NCBI RefSeq assembly: GCF_000970675.1
Contig: NZ_LAJA01000001.1
Span: 310,001-374,000, forward strand
DNA from: Domibacillus tundrae
GTDB lineage: Bacteria; Bacillota; Bacilli; Bacillales; Domibacillaceae
Direction of reading: 5' to 3'
DNA length: 64,000 nucleotides
The notes beneath the pieces are model-generated. The model made no database searches and had not been told where the DNA came from. It saw nothing but the letters and a program-made list of their open reading frames with translations. A program made the translations under genes and the position numbers. Of this stretch, positions 58,440-64,000 are shown in pieces; positions within the stretch are counted from its first letter, which is position 1; each line of letters starts with the position of its first letter.

Positions 58440-58838
58440 ATGACGATTCAATATTGTTTTGATACGGGCATTACAGCTGAAAAGTTATCCGAGGTGTTCC
58501 AATCATCCGGCATTCGCCGCCCCGCAGACGATCTGCCCCGACTGCAAAAAATGATTGATCATGCCGATTTGATTGCGGAGGCGTGGAAAGAAGACGAGCT
58601 TATCGGTGTAGCGCGTGTGGTGACCGATTTTTCCTATTGTGCGTATATATCGGATCTTGCAGTGAAAAAAGAGATGCAGGGACTCGGAATTGGCGCAGCG
58701 CTGCTTGAACGTGTGAAAGGCACGCTTGGTGACGAGGTGACGCTTGTTTTGCTGTCAGCACCGAATGCGATGGATTTTTATCCGAAGCAAGGGTATGAAA
58801 AAGCGGACAACGCATTTCGGATTATGCGGAAGAAGTAA
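58440..58838 (+). CDS. GNAT family N-acetyltransferase
   Basis: 132 residues. ATG 58440 with AAGGGAAGAG. Acetyl-CoA loop VKKEMQGLGIGAALLERVK (about 77-95), with AYISDLAV before it and FYPKQGY after. Matches the small GNAT subgroup (YitH/aminoalkylphosphonate-type). Substrate unknown. The DinB gene follows 26 bases later. Confidence 0.85.
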   Translation: MTIQYCFDTGITAEKLSEVFQSSGIRRPADDLPRLQKMIDHADLIAEAWKEDELIGVARVVTDFSYCAYISDLAVKKEMQGLGIGAALLERVKGTLGDEVTLVLLSAPNAMDFYPKQGYEKADNAFRIMRKK

Positions 58839-58864
58839 TCTAATTGGAAAAAGGGGAATTTGAC

Positions 58865-59329
58865 ATGACACATTTTTTGTTTAATCAATTAGCGTTTGTC
58901 CGCGGCCAGGCGTTAAAAGCGGCGAAAGACATTAGCGAAGAAACCTCGTTAATTGTACCGAATCGGTTTAACAACAATATTAAATGGAACCTTGGACACA
59001 TTTATCTCGTGCAGGAGCGGTTTGCGTTTTATTTTATCGGAGAAGAAATGGTGCTGCCGGATTCTTTTCATGACTGGTTCGGCCGCGGAACAAAACCGGC
59101 AGACTGGCAGGGAGAGGTGCCAAAAACCGATGAATTGCGGGCGCTTTTAGAGCAGCAGACAGAGCGAATTGAGCGGCAGATCGGACACCGTATGTCAGAA
59201 TCCACAGCCGAGCCGTTCGTGACATCAGCAGGCATGAAGCTGTCAACCGTTGAAGAATTTTTAACATTCAGCCTGTATCATGAGGGGCTTCATACCGAAA
59301 CGATTAAATCCATTAAACGGTTTTTATAA
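58865..59329 (+). CDS. DinB family protein
   Basis: 154 residues, ATG 58865 with AAAGGGG. Helical bundle with DinB-type metal His: NIKWNLGHIYLVQERFAFYF (His about 46) and FSLYHEGLHTETIKSIKRF (two His about 139-143). Putative metal-dependent hydrolase or thiol transferase; substrate unknown. Unrelated in detail to the DinB gene at 21526. Confidence 0.88.
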   Translation: MTHFLFNQLAFVRGQALKAAKDISEETSLIVPNRFNNNIKWNLGHIYLVQERFAFYFIGEEMVLPDSFHDWFGRGTKPADWQGEVPKTDELRALLEQQTERIERQIGHRMSESTAEPFVTSAGMKLSTVEEFLTFSLYHEGLHTETIKSIKRFL

Positions 59330-59332
59330 AGC

Positions 59333-59370
59333 CAAAAAGCGGGTTTCCTATGAGAAACACGCTTTCTTCT
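59333..59370. terminator. bidirectional terminator
   Basis: AAAGCGGGTTTC pairs with GAAACACGCTTT (one mismatch), T-rich on both sides; between convergent genes. Confidence 0.75.
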
Positions 59371-59375
59371 ACCCG

Positions 59376-59561
59376 TTAAAATTCCTGTATCATCAGGATG
59401 CTGATCAAAAAAGAAAGGACAAGGAAAAACGCCAGAACTGCACCGAGCAGCGTTTCATTGTGACCATCTTTGCCGGCCTGCACCTTTTTCAGCAATGAGG
59501 CAGCCGTTAGAAAAAACAGGACGGCTAGAATGGACGGGACTAAAAAAACAGAGGCAATCAT
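59376..59561 (-). CDS. two-helix small membrane protein
   Basis: 61 residues. ATG 59561 after AGAGGTTTTTAA. Helices at about 3-22 (ASVFLVPSILAVLFFLTAAS) and 40-58, joined by a basic cytoplasmic loop (KKVQAGKDGHNE). No family recognised; many similar small membrane proteins exist in Bacillus. Confidence 0.65.
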   Translation of the reverse strand: MIASVFLVPSILAVLFFLTAASLLKKVQAGKDGHNETLLGAVLAFFLVLSFLISILMIQEF

Positions 59562-59651
59562 TTAAAAACCTCTTTCTTATTGTAGTTTTAATTCCATTAT
59601 TTGTTTGATATCATTGTAGCACGAATTATTTATCGGACAGGGGGGCAGTCG

Positions 59652-60182
59652 ATGATTCAGCTTGCTTATTTCACACGTGATGATTTTGCGCAGTTGATGC
59701 AATGGATTCCGACTGAGGCATTTATGATTCAGTGGGCTGGTACCGGCTTTACATTCCCGCTTCATGTTCATCAGCTGGAAAACTATATAAAGGAAGCAAA
59801 TCATTCAGGTGCGGATACGTTTGTTTACAAAGCGATTCATCAAGAAACCGGGCGTGTTATTGGTCATATTTCCTTAAAAATCGACCGGCGCAATGAGTCG
59901 GCGCGAATCGGGAAAGTGCTGATCGGTGATGAATCGATACGTGGGGAGGGAATGGGATTACACGTTATTGAAGCAGCAGTGGACATGGTCTTCAGCACAT
60001 TCAAGCTGCACCGTGTCAGCCTCGGTGTATTTGATTTCAACCGTGCGGCGCTTGCTTGTTATGAAAAAGCGGGATTTCAAAAAGAAGGCCTGCTGCGTGA
60101 TGCCCGCAAAGCAGGGAACGAATTTTGGAACCTATGGGAAATGAGTTTACTTGAAGAAGAGTGGAGAAAACGGTCTTCTTGA
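59652..60182 (+). CDS. GNAT family N-acetyltransferase
   Basis: 176 residues from ATG 59652 (CAGGGGGG upstream). Acetyl-CoA region KVLIGDESIRGEGMGLHVIE (about 89-108), followed by LHRVSLGVFDFNRAALACYE then KAGFQKEG. RimL-type. Substrate unknown. Confidence 0.85.
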   Translation: MIQLAYFTRDDFAQLMQWIPTEAFMIQWAGTGFTFPLHVHQLENYIKEANHSGADTFVYKAIHQETGRVIGHISLKIDRRNESARIGKVLIGDESIRGEGMGLHVIEAAVDMVFSTFKLHRVSLGVFDFNRAALACYEKAGFQKEGLLRDARKAGNEFWNLWEMSLLEEEWRKRSS

Positions 60183-60376
60183 GACCGCATGAACAACGTT
60201 TGAAAAGAATGGACGTTATATACATGTGTTTCATTAACCAATTTTCTGTCATTAAGTGATCCTGAATTTAGAAAAACGAGTTGATCGCGTGTATCCAGCA
60301 ACGTCTGTAACCGCTTTTTTATTTGGAAGCACGCCGAACAGAATAATGGATAACAATGAAGGGATGATTAAATGAG

Positions 60377-61204
60377 GTGAAAGCAAAACGCAAGAAACGG
60401 GTCTTGATTTTCGTTTTATTCTTACTTCTGCTGATTCCGTTTTCGTACGTTCAAAACAATATCTTGACGGTTACGGAAATCCAGGTTGAATCACGAGAGA
60501 TTCCACTCGGGTTCGATGGATATCGGATTGTCCAGCTGTCGGACCTTCACAGTAAACTATTCGGAGACAATCAACAGGTGCTGGTGGAAAAAGTAAAAGC
60601 GCAGCGTCCGGATGTCATCTTTTTCACAGGAGACTTAATTGACCTTCGGCGGGGTAACGAACAAGCCGGATATAAACTGATGGAAGAAATGGTTAAAATC
60701 GCTCCGGTTTATTTTGTAACAGGCAACCATGAGTGGCAGGTATTTACGGAAAAAGAAAAAAGACTGCAAAAAATGAGTGTAAATGTTTTGCGAAATGAGC
60801 GTGTGAATCTTCAGCGTGAAGGAGACACCATTCATTTGATCGGCATTGATGATCCGTTAATAACTGAAACAGAAGAAGCGCTCAAGAAGTCGGCGCAGAC
60901 AGGGGAAAAGCTGGATCGATACACGATTTTGCTTTCGCACCGCCCCGAGTTGTTTTATGACTATGTGGAAGCTGGCATGGATTTAACATTTACCGGCCAC
61001 GCGCACGGCGGACAAATCCGCATTCCATTCGTTGGCGGATTGTTTGCGCCGGGGCAGGGGTTTTTCCCAAAATATACCGCTAGTGCGCATACGAGGGGCT
61101 CGTCGACGATGATCGTTAACCGCGGTCTCGGCAACAGTATGGCCCCGCAGCGTATCTTTAACCGGCCGGAAATTGTCGTAACAGAGTTGAAAAAAACACG
61201 CTAA
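60377..61204 (+). CDS. membrane-anchored metallophosphoesterase (YkuE-like)
   Basis: 275 residues. An N-terminal anchor helix (about 8-26) is followed by the calcineurin-type phosphoesterase core with all five motifs: QLSDLHSKLFG (DxH), FFTGDLID, VTGNHEWQ, LLSHRPELF, and FTGHAHGGQIR. Di-metal hydrolase exposed outside the membrane. B. subtilis YkuE is a Tat-exported wall protein; here the N-terminus has no twin Arg but Lys/Arg-rich start. GTG 60377 after AAGGGATGA. Confidence 0.9.
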   Translation: MKAKRKKRVLIFVLFLLLLIPFSYVQNNILTVTEIQVESREIPLGFDGYRIVQLSDLHSKLFGDNQQVLVEKVKAQRPDVIFFTGDLIDLRRGNEQAGYKLMEEMVKIAPVYFVTGNHEWQVFTEKEKRLQKMSVNVLRNERVNLQREGDTIHLIGIDDPLITETEEALKKSAQTGEKLDRYTILLSHRPELFYDYVEAGMDLTFTGHAHGGQIRIPFVGGLFAPGQGFFPKYTASAHTRGSSTMIVNRGLGNSMAPQRIFNRPEIVVTELKKTR

Positions 61205-61231
61205 AAAAAGCGGTCTGCTTGTGCAGCCGCT
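61203..61231 (-). terminator. terminator of the YqkB-like gene
   Basis: AGCGGTCTGC pairs with GCAGCCGCT; the seven A before it supply a minus-strand T-run. Confidence 0.75.
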
Positions 61232-61236
61232 CCTTC

Positions 61237-61560
61237 TTATTTATTTCGAAACGCCATGCGCCCATTTAGTATTTGGTTCGGGCTTTTTAGTTGAAACATG
61301 CCTGCTTCTTGTGAATAGTCGATCTTCACTTCTTCGTCATAAAAAACCATTTTGGGTTTTTCCACTAAAATCGGCATGTCATTTGTTTGAAGCAGCACAT
61401 CGTGATCGGCATCCGCCTCGTCCACGTACCAAAGAGTCGGGATGCCGTTCAGCACGCAGCCGTTCCCTTCCGTGTCCCACTTCAGTTTTAAAATGCCGTC
61501 TTCGCGATTTTTTAGCGCATGTATTTTTTCGGAAGCTGCTGGTGTAATCGTAATCTCCAT
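61237..61560 (-). CDS. HesB/IscA-like iron-sulfur biosynthesis family protein
   Basis: 107 residues of the Fe-S_biosyn fold, YqkB-like. MEITITPAASEKI and LKLKWDTEGNGCVLNG (about 25-41) are typical, but only one of the three Cys ligands of IscA/SufA is present, as in YqkB/YneR-type members, so a direct scaffold role is doubtful. ATG 61560 or 61563, AAGGACGG upstream. Confidence 0.8.
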   Translation of the reverse strand: MEITITPAASEKIHALKNREDGILKLKWDTEGNGCVLNGIPTLWYVDEADADHDVLLQTNDMPILVEKPKMVFYDEEVKIDYSQEAGMFQLKSPNQILNGRMAFRNK

Positions 61561-61694
61561 CATATACCCGTCCTTTTTCTTTTCAGTATAGCATACAGCA
61601 TGTCAGCCGTCTTTTTTTGGTTACTCGATTATCGTTCACATAAAAAGGGAAAGCGGTATAATAAGGAAAGAGGCGTGAGATAGGGGATGATGAT

Positions 61695-62537
61695 ATGGAT
61701 CGAAAAGATCGGGCACTTTATGAAGAAATCAATGAAAAAGCAACAGATATAAGCAAAAAATGGTTTGATACTCGTCAAAAAATGGACGGATCCGTTTATG
61801 CGAAAAATGCCGATACAGCCATTGAAAAACAGCTGAGGGAACAGCACCTTTTTACAATTCAGACAATTGCGAGCGGATTTCTTCCAGATCAAGAATTGTT
61901 TGACGAAAACCTGTCTCAGTGGACAAAAATTGTGGTCCAAAGCCGGCTTGAATGGGATACGCCCATTTACGAAGTAATTGCCGCAATTAATAAAACGAGA
62001 AACCTTATTTGGGATTTTATTACAGATTACAGTCTGGTCCGCGAAGAAATTGAAAAAAAGGATGTATTACGCTGGAGTGCGATCTATCATCCGATTTTGG
62101 ATATGCTCATTAGCGAATTTTCCACACAGTATTACCGGCTGACCCGCAGTCGATTAAAAGGGCAGGAAAGGCTGATTGAAGAAATAGACTCGCCCGTTAT
62201 TCCCGTATCAAAAGGAATTGCCGTATTGCCATTAATCGGTATAATGGATGAAAGGCGTGCGGCGTCCTTATTTGAGTCCGTTCCGGTAAAATGTGTCCAA
62301 AAGCACATAACGCATCTTGTGATGGACCTTTCCGGCTTGAACAACATCGACACCTTTGTGGCCAATCAGTTGTTTCAATTAACACAATCACTTCAGCTGC
62401 TTGGAGTGGAAACCGTTCTTTCCGGCATTCGTCCGGAAGTCGCGCAGACCGCTATTCACTTAGGTTTAAACTTCAGCCAGATCAAAACGTTCCACGGCCT
62501 GCCTCAAGCGCTGGTTCATTTAGGATTTGGAAAATAA
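61695..62537 (+). CDS. RsbR-type stressosome protein, second paralog
   Basis: 280 residues. Non-heme globin-like N-domain (about 1-140) and C-terminal STAS domain (about 165-278): SKGIAVLPLIGIMDERRAAS, VMDLSGLNNIDTFVANQLFQ, GIRPEVAQTAIHLGLNFSQI. In the first loop the phospho-Thr position (GDIDT in RsbRA) reads GIMDE, while the second site (NIDTFVA) keeps its Thr. This is the reverse of the paralog at 27621. A likely part of the SigB-controlling stressosome. ATG 61695 after GGGATGATGAT. Confidence 0.9.
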   Translation: MDRKDRALYEEINEKATDISKKWFDTRQKMDGSVYAKNADTAIEKQLREQHLFTIQTIASGFLPDQELFDENLSQWTKIVVQSRLEWDTPIYEVIAAINKTRNLIWDFITDYSLVREEIEKKDVLRWSAIYHPILDMLISEFSTQYYRLTRSRLKGQERLIEEIDSPVIPVSKGIAVLPLIGIMDERRAASLFESVPVKCVQKHITHLVMDLSGLNNIDTFVANQLFQLTQSLQLLGVETVLSGIRPEVAQTAIHLGLNFSQIKTFHGLPQALVHLGFGK

Positions 62538-62686
62538 ATAAGAAAGAGCAGTTCAGTTTTCGGTGCACCCCGGTTTTTGAACATCGAAACGGTTAACATC
62601 CTTCTTTGATTTATGCCAACCATCTTGTTCACACCAGTCATTATCGGATTATCTATTTAGTATGGAAAAAGTTTAATAATCGCAAT

Positions 62687-62718
62687 AAAGCCCGGATCAC
62701 ATAATGATCCGGGCTTTT
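62687..62718 (-). terminator. Rho-independent terminator
   Basis: AAAGCCCGGATCA pairs with TGATCCGGGCTTTT. Directly after the acidic lipoprotein gene, usable on both strands. Confidence 0.85.
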
Positions 62719-62726
62719 CATTTTCG

Positions 62727-62906
62727 TTATTCTGTTTCTTCTTCCGTTTCTGTATCTTCCATTTCTGTGTCTTTTGTTTCCGTTTCTTCCATGTCAGTGT
62801 CGGTATCTGTTTCTTCTTCCTCAGCGCCACAGCCCGCCAAAACACCAAGTGTCAAAAACGCAGCCATCCCGCCAGTAACGAACTTTTTCTTTAAAATAGA
62901 ACCCAA
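62727..62906 (-). CDS. short acidic lipoprotein
   Basis: 59 residues from TTG 62906 (GAGGAGG 8 bases upstream). Signal peptide LKKKFVTGGMAAFLTLGVLA with lipobox VLAGC (Cys25). The mature part is only about 35 residues, almost entirely Glu, Thr and Asp (DTDTDMEETETKDTEMEDTE). A SigB-like promoter precedes it. It would place a flexible, highly negative chain on the cell surface. Function unknown. Confidence 0.7.
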   Translation of the reverse strand: MGSILKKKFVTGGMAAFLTLGVLAGCGAEEEETDTDTDMEETETKDTEMEDTETEEETE

Positions 62907-63022
62907 ACCGAAAACCTCCTCAGAAAATGTAAGATGAAAAGCACTATTCCATTTCCCGAATTCAAGAAGGGTAAACAAATTTTTGCTATATTTACATATT
63001 CTTTACATTACATTAAAACAAA
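62907..63022 (-). promoter_or_regulatory. SigB-like promoter (62952-62976) and upstream AT-rich sequence
   Basis: Minus strand: GTTTAC (62976-62971), 13-bp spacer, GGGAAA (62957-62952), close to the SigB consensus GTTTAA-N13-15-GGGTAT. Transcription would start near 62945, about 40 bases before the lipoprotein TTG. Confidence 0.5.
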
Positions 63023-63125
63023 CAAAAAAGGGGGCGTTCCGGATGGGCATTCGGAACGCCAAACAATGCACAATGAATCGGTGGGGTAAAGCTAAAGTGA
63101 TAATGATTATCATTACCGGTTACAA
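63023..63125 (-). ncRNA. candidate Fur-regulated small RNA
   Basis: Minus strand. A SigA promoter (TTGACA 63159-63154, 17 bp, TAAGAT 63136-63131) predicts a start near 63125. The transcript passes a perfect Fur box and an unpaired C-rich segment (TTTACCCCACC, about 63092-63082) and ends at a strong terminator: GGCGTTCCG (63060-63052), 10-base loop, CGGAACGCC (63041-63033), CCC and six T (to 63024). About 100 nt, no open frame with a ribosome site. The layout resembles the Fur-regulated sRNA FsrA of B. subtilis, whose C-rich loops block ribosome sites of iron-using genes. Homology to FsrA is not shown. Confidence 0.6.
63098..63115. promoter_or_regulatory. Fur box 1
   Basis: TGATAATGATTATCATTA, containing a perfect 7-1-7 palindrome (TGATAATgATTATCA), identical to the Fur consensus core. 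It lies about 10 bases after the predicted sRNA start, where bound Fur would block transcription. Confidence 0.8.
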
Positions 63126-63130
63126 CTATT

Positions 63131-63159
63131 ATCTTATCCGCTTCTTCCAATTTTGTCAA
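63131..63159 (-). promoter_or_regulatory. promoter of the candidate sRNA
   Basis: TTGACA, 17-bp spacer, TAAGAT on the minus strand, between two Fur boxes. Confidence 0.7.
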
Positions 63160-63166
63160 TAAGTAA

Positions 63167-63183
63167 TTGAAAATGATTTTCAA
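63167..63183. promoter_or_regulatory. Fur box 2 (weaker)
   Basis: TTGAAAATGATTTTCAA, a 17-bp perfect palindrome with two substitutions from the Fur core in its 7-1-7 part (TGAAAATgATTTTCA). It lies just upstream of the -35 of the sRNA promoter. Confidence 0.55.
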
Positions 63184-63192
63184 GTAATTTAG

Positions 63193-63330
63193 AAAGAAAA
63201 AGAAAAACAGGCGCTTTCTTTTCTAGATAAGTTTGTTTCTTCATTAAAAGGAGACGTGGCTGAAAAAGCAAAACTGAATTTATCAACCTATGCAGAACAG
63301 CTGAAAGAGGAATGGATGAATAAAAAGTAA
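63193..63330 (+). pseudogene. orphan C-terminal fragment
   Basis: 45 open codons after a TAG (KEKEKQALSFLDKFVSSLKG then DVAEKAKLNLSTYAEQLKEE and WMNKK, stop 63328-63330). Coherent, helical and charged, but without a start codon or ribosome site. Apparently the 3' end of a lost gene lying head-to-head with the sRNA. Family not recognised. Confidence 0.4.
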
Positions 63331-63405
63331 TGCCAATATGAGCAATCATTGAAACAAAATGTTACTTCATTCGTATAAAAGAGGAGCGAATGGAGTGGAT
63401 GATTG

Positions 63406-63900
63406 ATGAAAAAAGAAATAAAAGAACCGGAACAGTGTATTTCCTCACGTGCAGTGGCCATGTGGCGGATGAGCCGGATGATTGGCCACGTTATTGCGCT
63501 GCTTATTTTGGCAGCACTGATCGGAATGGATATGGCGTTTCATTGGTGGAACTGGATCGGCTGGGTGCTGTATGGACTGGTTGGGCTCACGGTTTTATCC
63601 GGTATTTATTCGATTGGTGTGGAACCGGCCATTTTACAGAGCACGTGGCGCTACGATGTAAGCGAAGAGTACATACAGCTGAAGCATGGAGCGCTGACAC
63701 ACGTTCACGTGCTTGTTCCAATGACAAAAGTGGAATATGTCACGACTAATCAAGGGCCGATTATGCGGAAGTATGGATTATACAATATTCAAATTGGCAC
63801 GATGGCATCGTCTCATCATATTCCGGCTGTGCCGGAATCAGAAGCGCTTGCTTTGCGGGAACAAATTGCCCGGCTTGCGCAAGTAAAGGACGGCGAATAG
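63406..63900 (+). CDS. bacterial PH-domain (YdbS-like) membrane protein
   Basis: 164 residues. ATG 63406 (GGAGTGG upstream; the in-frame TTG 63403 is adjacent). Two membrane helices (about 26-46 and 50-70) precede the bPH2 (DUF304) domain (about 75-160; YDVSEEYIQLKHGALTHVHV, VPMTKVEYVTTNQGPIMRKY GLYNIQI). Paired with the next gene as in ydbS-ydbT of B. subtilis, which give resistance to heterologous antimicrobial peptides. Confidence 0.88.
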   Translation: MKKEIKEPEQCISSRAVAMWRMSRMIGHVIALLILAALIGMDMAFHWWNWIGWVLYGLVGLTVLSGIYSIGVEPAILQSTWRYDVSEEYIQLKHGALTHVHVLVPMTKVEYVTTNQGPIMRKYGLYNIQIGTMASSHHIPAVPESEALALREQIARLAQVKDGE

Positions 63901-63901
63901 G

Positions 63902-64000
63902 ATGAAAAAGCGTCTTCATCCCATTCGAATTCTTTTCTCAATGTCCTATATGGTGAAAAATTTATTTTTCCCCGCCATCTTTTTATTTGTTTTTCATTCG
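63902..64000 (+). CDS. YdbT-like bPH2 protein, N-terminal part only
   Basis: Starts one base after the YdbS-like stop (TAGG-ATG) and is cut by the window end. The 33 visible residues, MKKRLHPIRILFSMSYMVKN then LFFPAIFLFVFHS, match the first helix of YdbT-type proteins (about 490 residues with three bPH2 domains). Partner of the upstream gene. Confidence 0.7.
   Translation, partial: MKKRLHPIRILFSMSYMVKNLFFPAIFLFVFHS

Overview
The window is a low-to-mid GC Gram-positive chromosome segment, almost certainly from an endospore-forming member of the Bacillaceae. The evidence is an alpha/beta-type small acid-soluble spore protein, an RsfA-type prespore regulator, YheC/YheD-type coat ATP-grasp debris, HemAT, a YjfB-type protein, RsbR stressosome proteins, strong AGGAGG ribosome sites with many TTG/GTG starts, and T-box leaders. 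The genus cannot be fixed from the sequence alone. There are no rRNA or tRNA genes, no insertion sequence, no prophage and no CRISPR array.

Layout. 1-7.2 kb: mostly plus-strand small lipoproteins and membrane proteins, an alpha/beta hydrolase, a GNAT, VanZ, and the scar of a deletion that fused a truncated DUF1963 gene to the tail of a sugar-binding-protein gene. 7.2-15 kb: an MHYT-GGDEF-EAL protein, a DUF3221 lipoprotein, an SLH surface protein, two cytoplasmic/membrane genes and a large chemoreceptor. 15-18.8 kb: leuA under a leucine T-box (minus strand), and 0.6 kb away a plus-strand methyltransferase gene under a second T-box whose specifier and T-box bulge both point to tRNA-Trp. 18.8-33.4 kb: an unusually decayed stretch. 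Genes for an APH-like kinase, a Gfo/Idh/MocA oxidoreductase, a sensor kinase, a TIGR03943 protein, an UPF0718-type permease, a YheC/D ATP-grasp and a histidine phosphatase survive only as ends with the middle or start removed, interspersed with intact genes (iadA, rsfA-like, an rsbR paralog, LysE exporter). 33-39 kb: HAD hydrolase, aldo/keto reductase, then a PepSY protein, a PAP2 phosphatase and an OmpR-type two-component system that look like one envelope-sensing module, followed by a dedA fossil. 39-46.7 kb: a Hanks-type kinase with a tiny Ser/His/Lys-rich upstream partner, a soluble PAS chemoreceptor, a Bcr/CflA exporter, a flotillin, and a YceI-lipoprotein pair. 47-50.7 kb: cysJI (assimilatory sulfite reductase). 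50.8-64 kb: FG-GAP protein, SASP, MsrA, a His-less HPr homolog, a secreted phosphodiesterase-type phosphatase, CarD, HemAT, GNAT/DinB genes, a metallophosphoesterase, a second RsbR paralog, an acidic lipoprotein, a candidate Fur-controlled small RNA, and a YdbS/YdbT pair cut by the window end.

Themes. Signalling and stress sensing are over-represented (three chemoreceptors, two RsbR paralogs, a c-di-GMP phosphodiesterase, a two-component system, a Ser/Thr kinase). Several genes too short for ordinary ORF calling are present and listed here. The most interesting items are the Fur-flanked small RNA (about 63.0-63.2 kb), the tRNA-Trp T-box in front of a tryptophan-free methyltransferase, a roughly 150-bp structured intergenic element present twice (3.6 and 46.8 kb), 20-bp periodic TGGACA arrays, and the clustered internal-deletion gene remnants.
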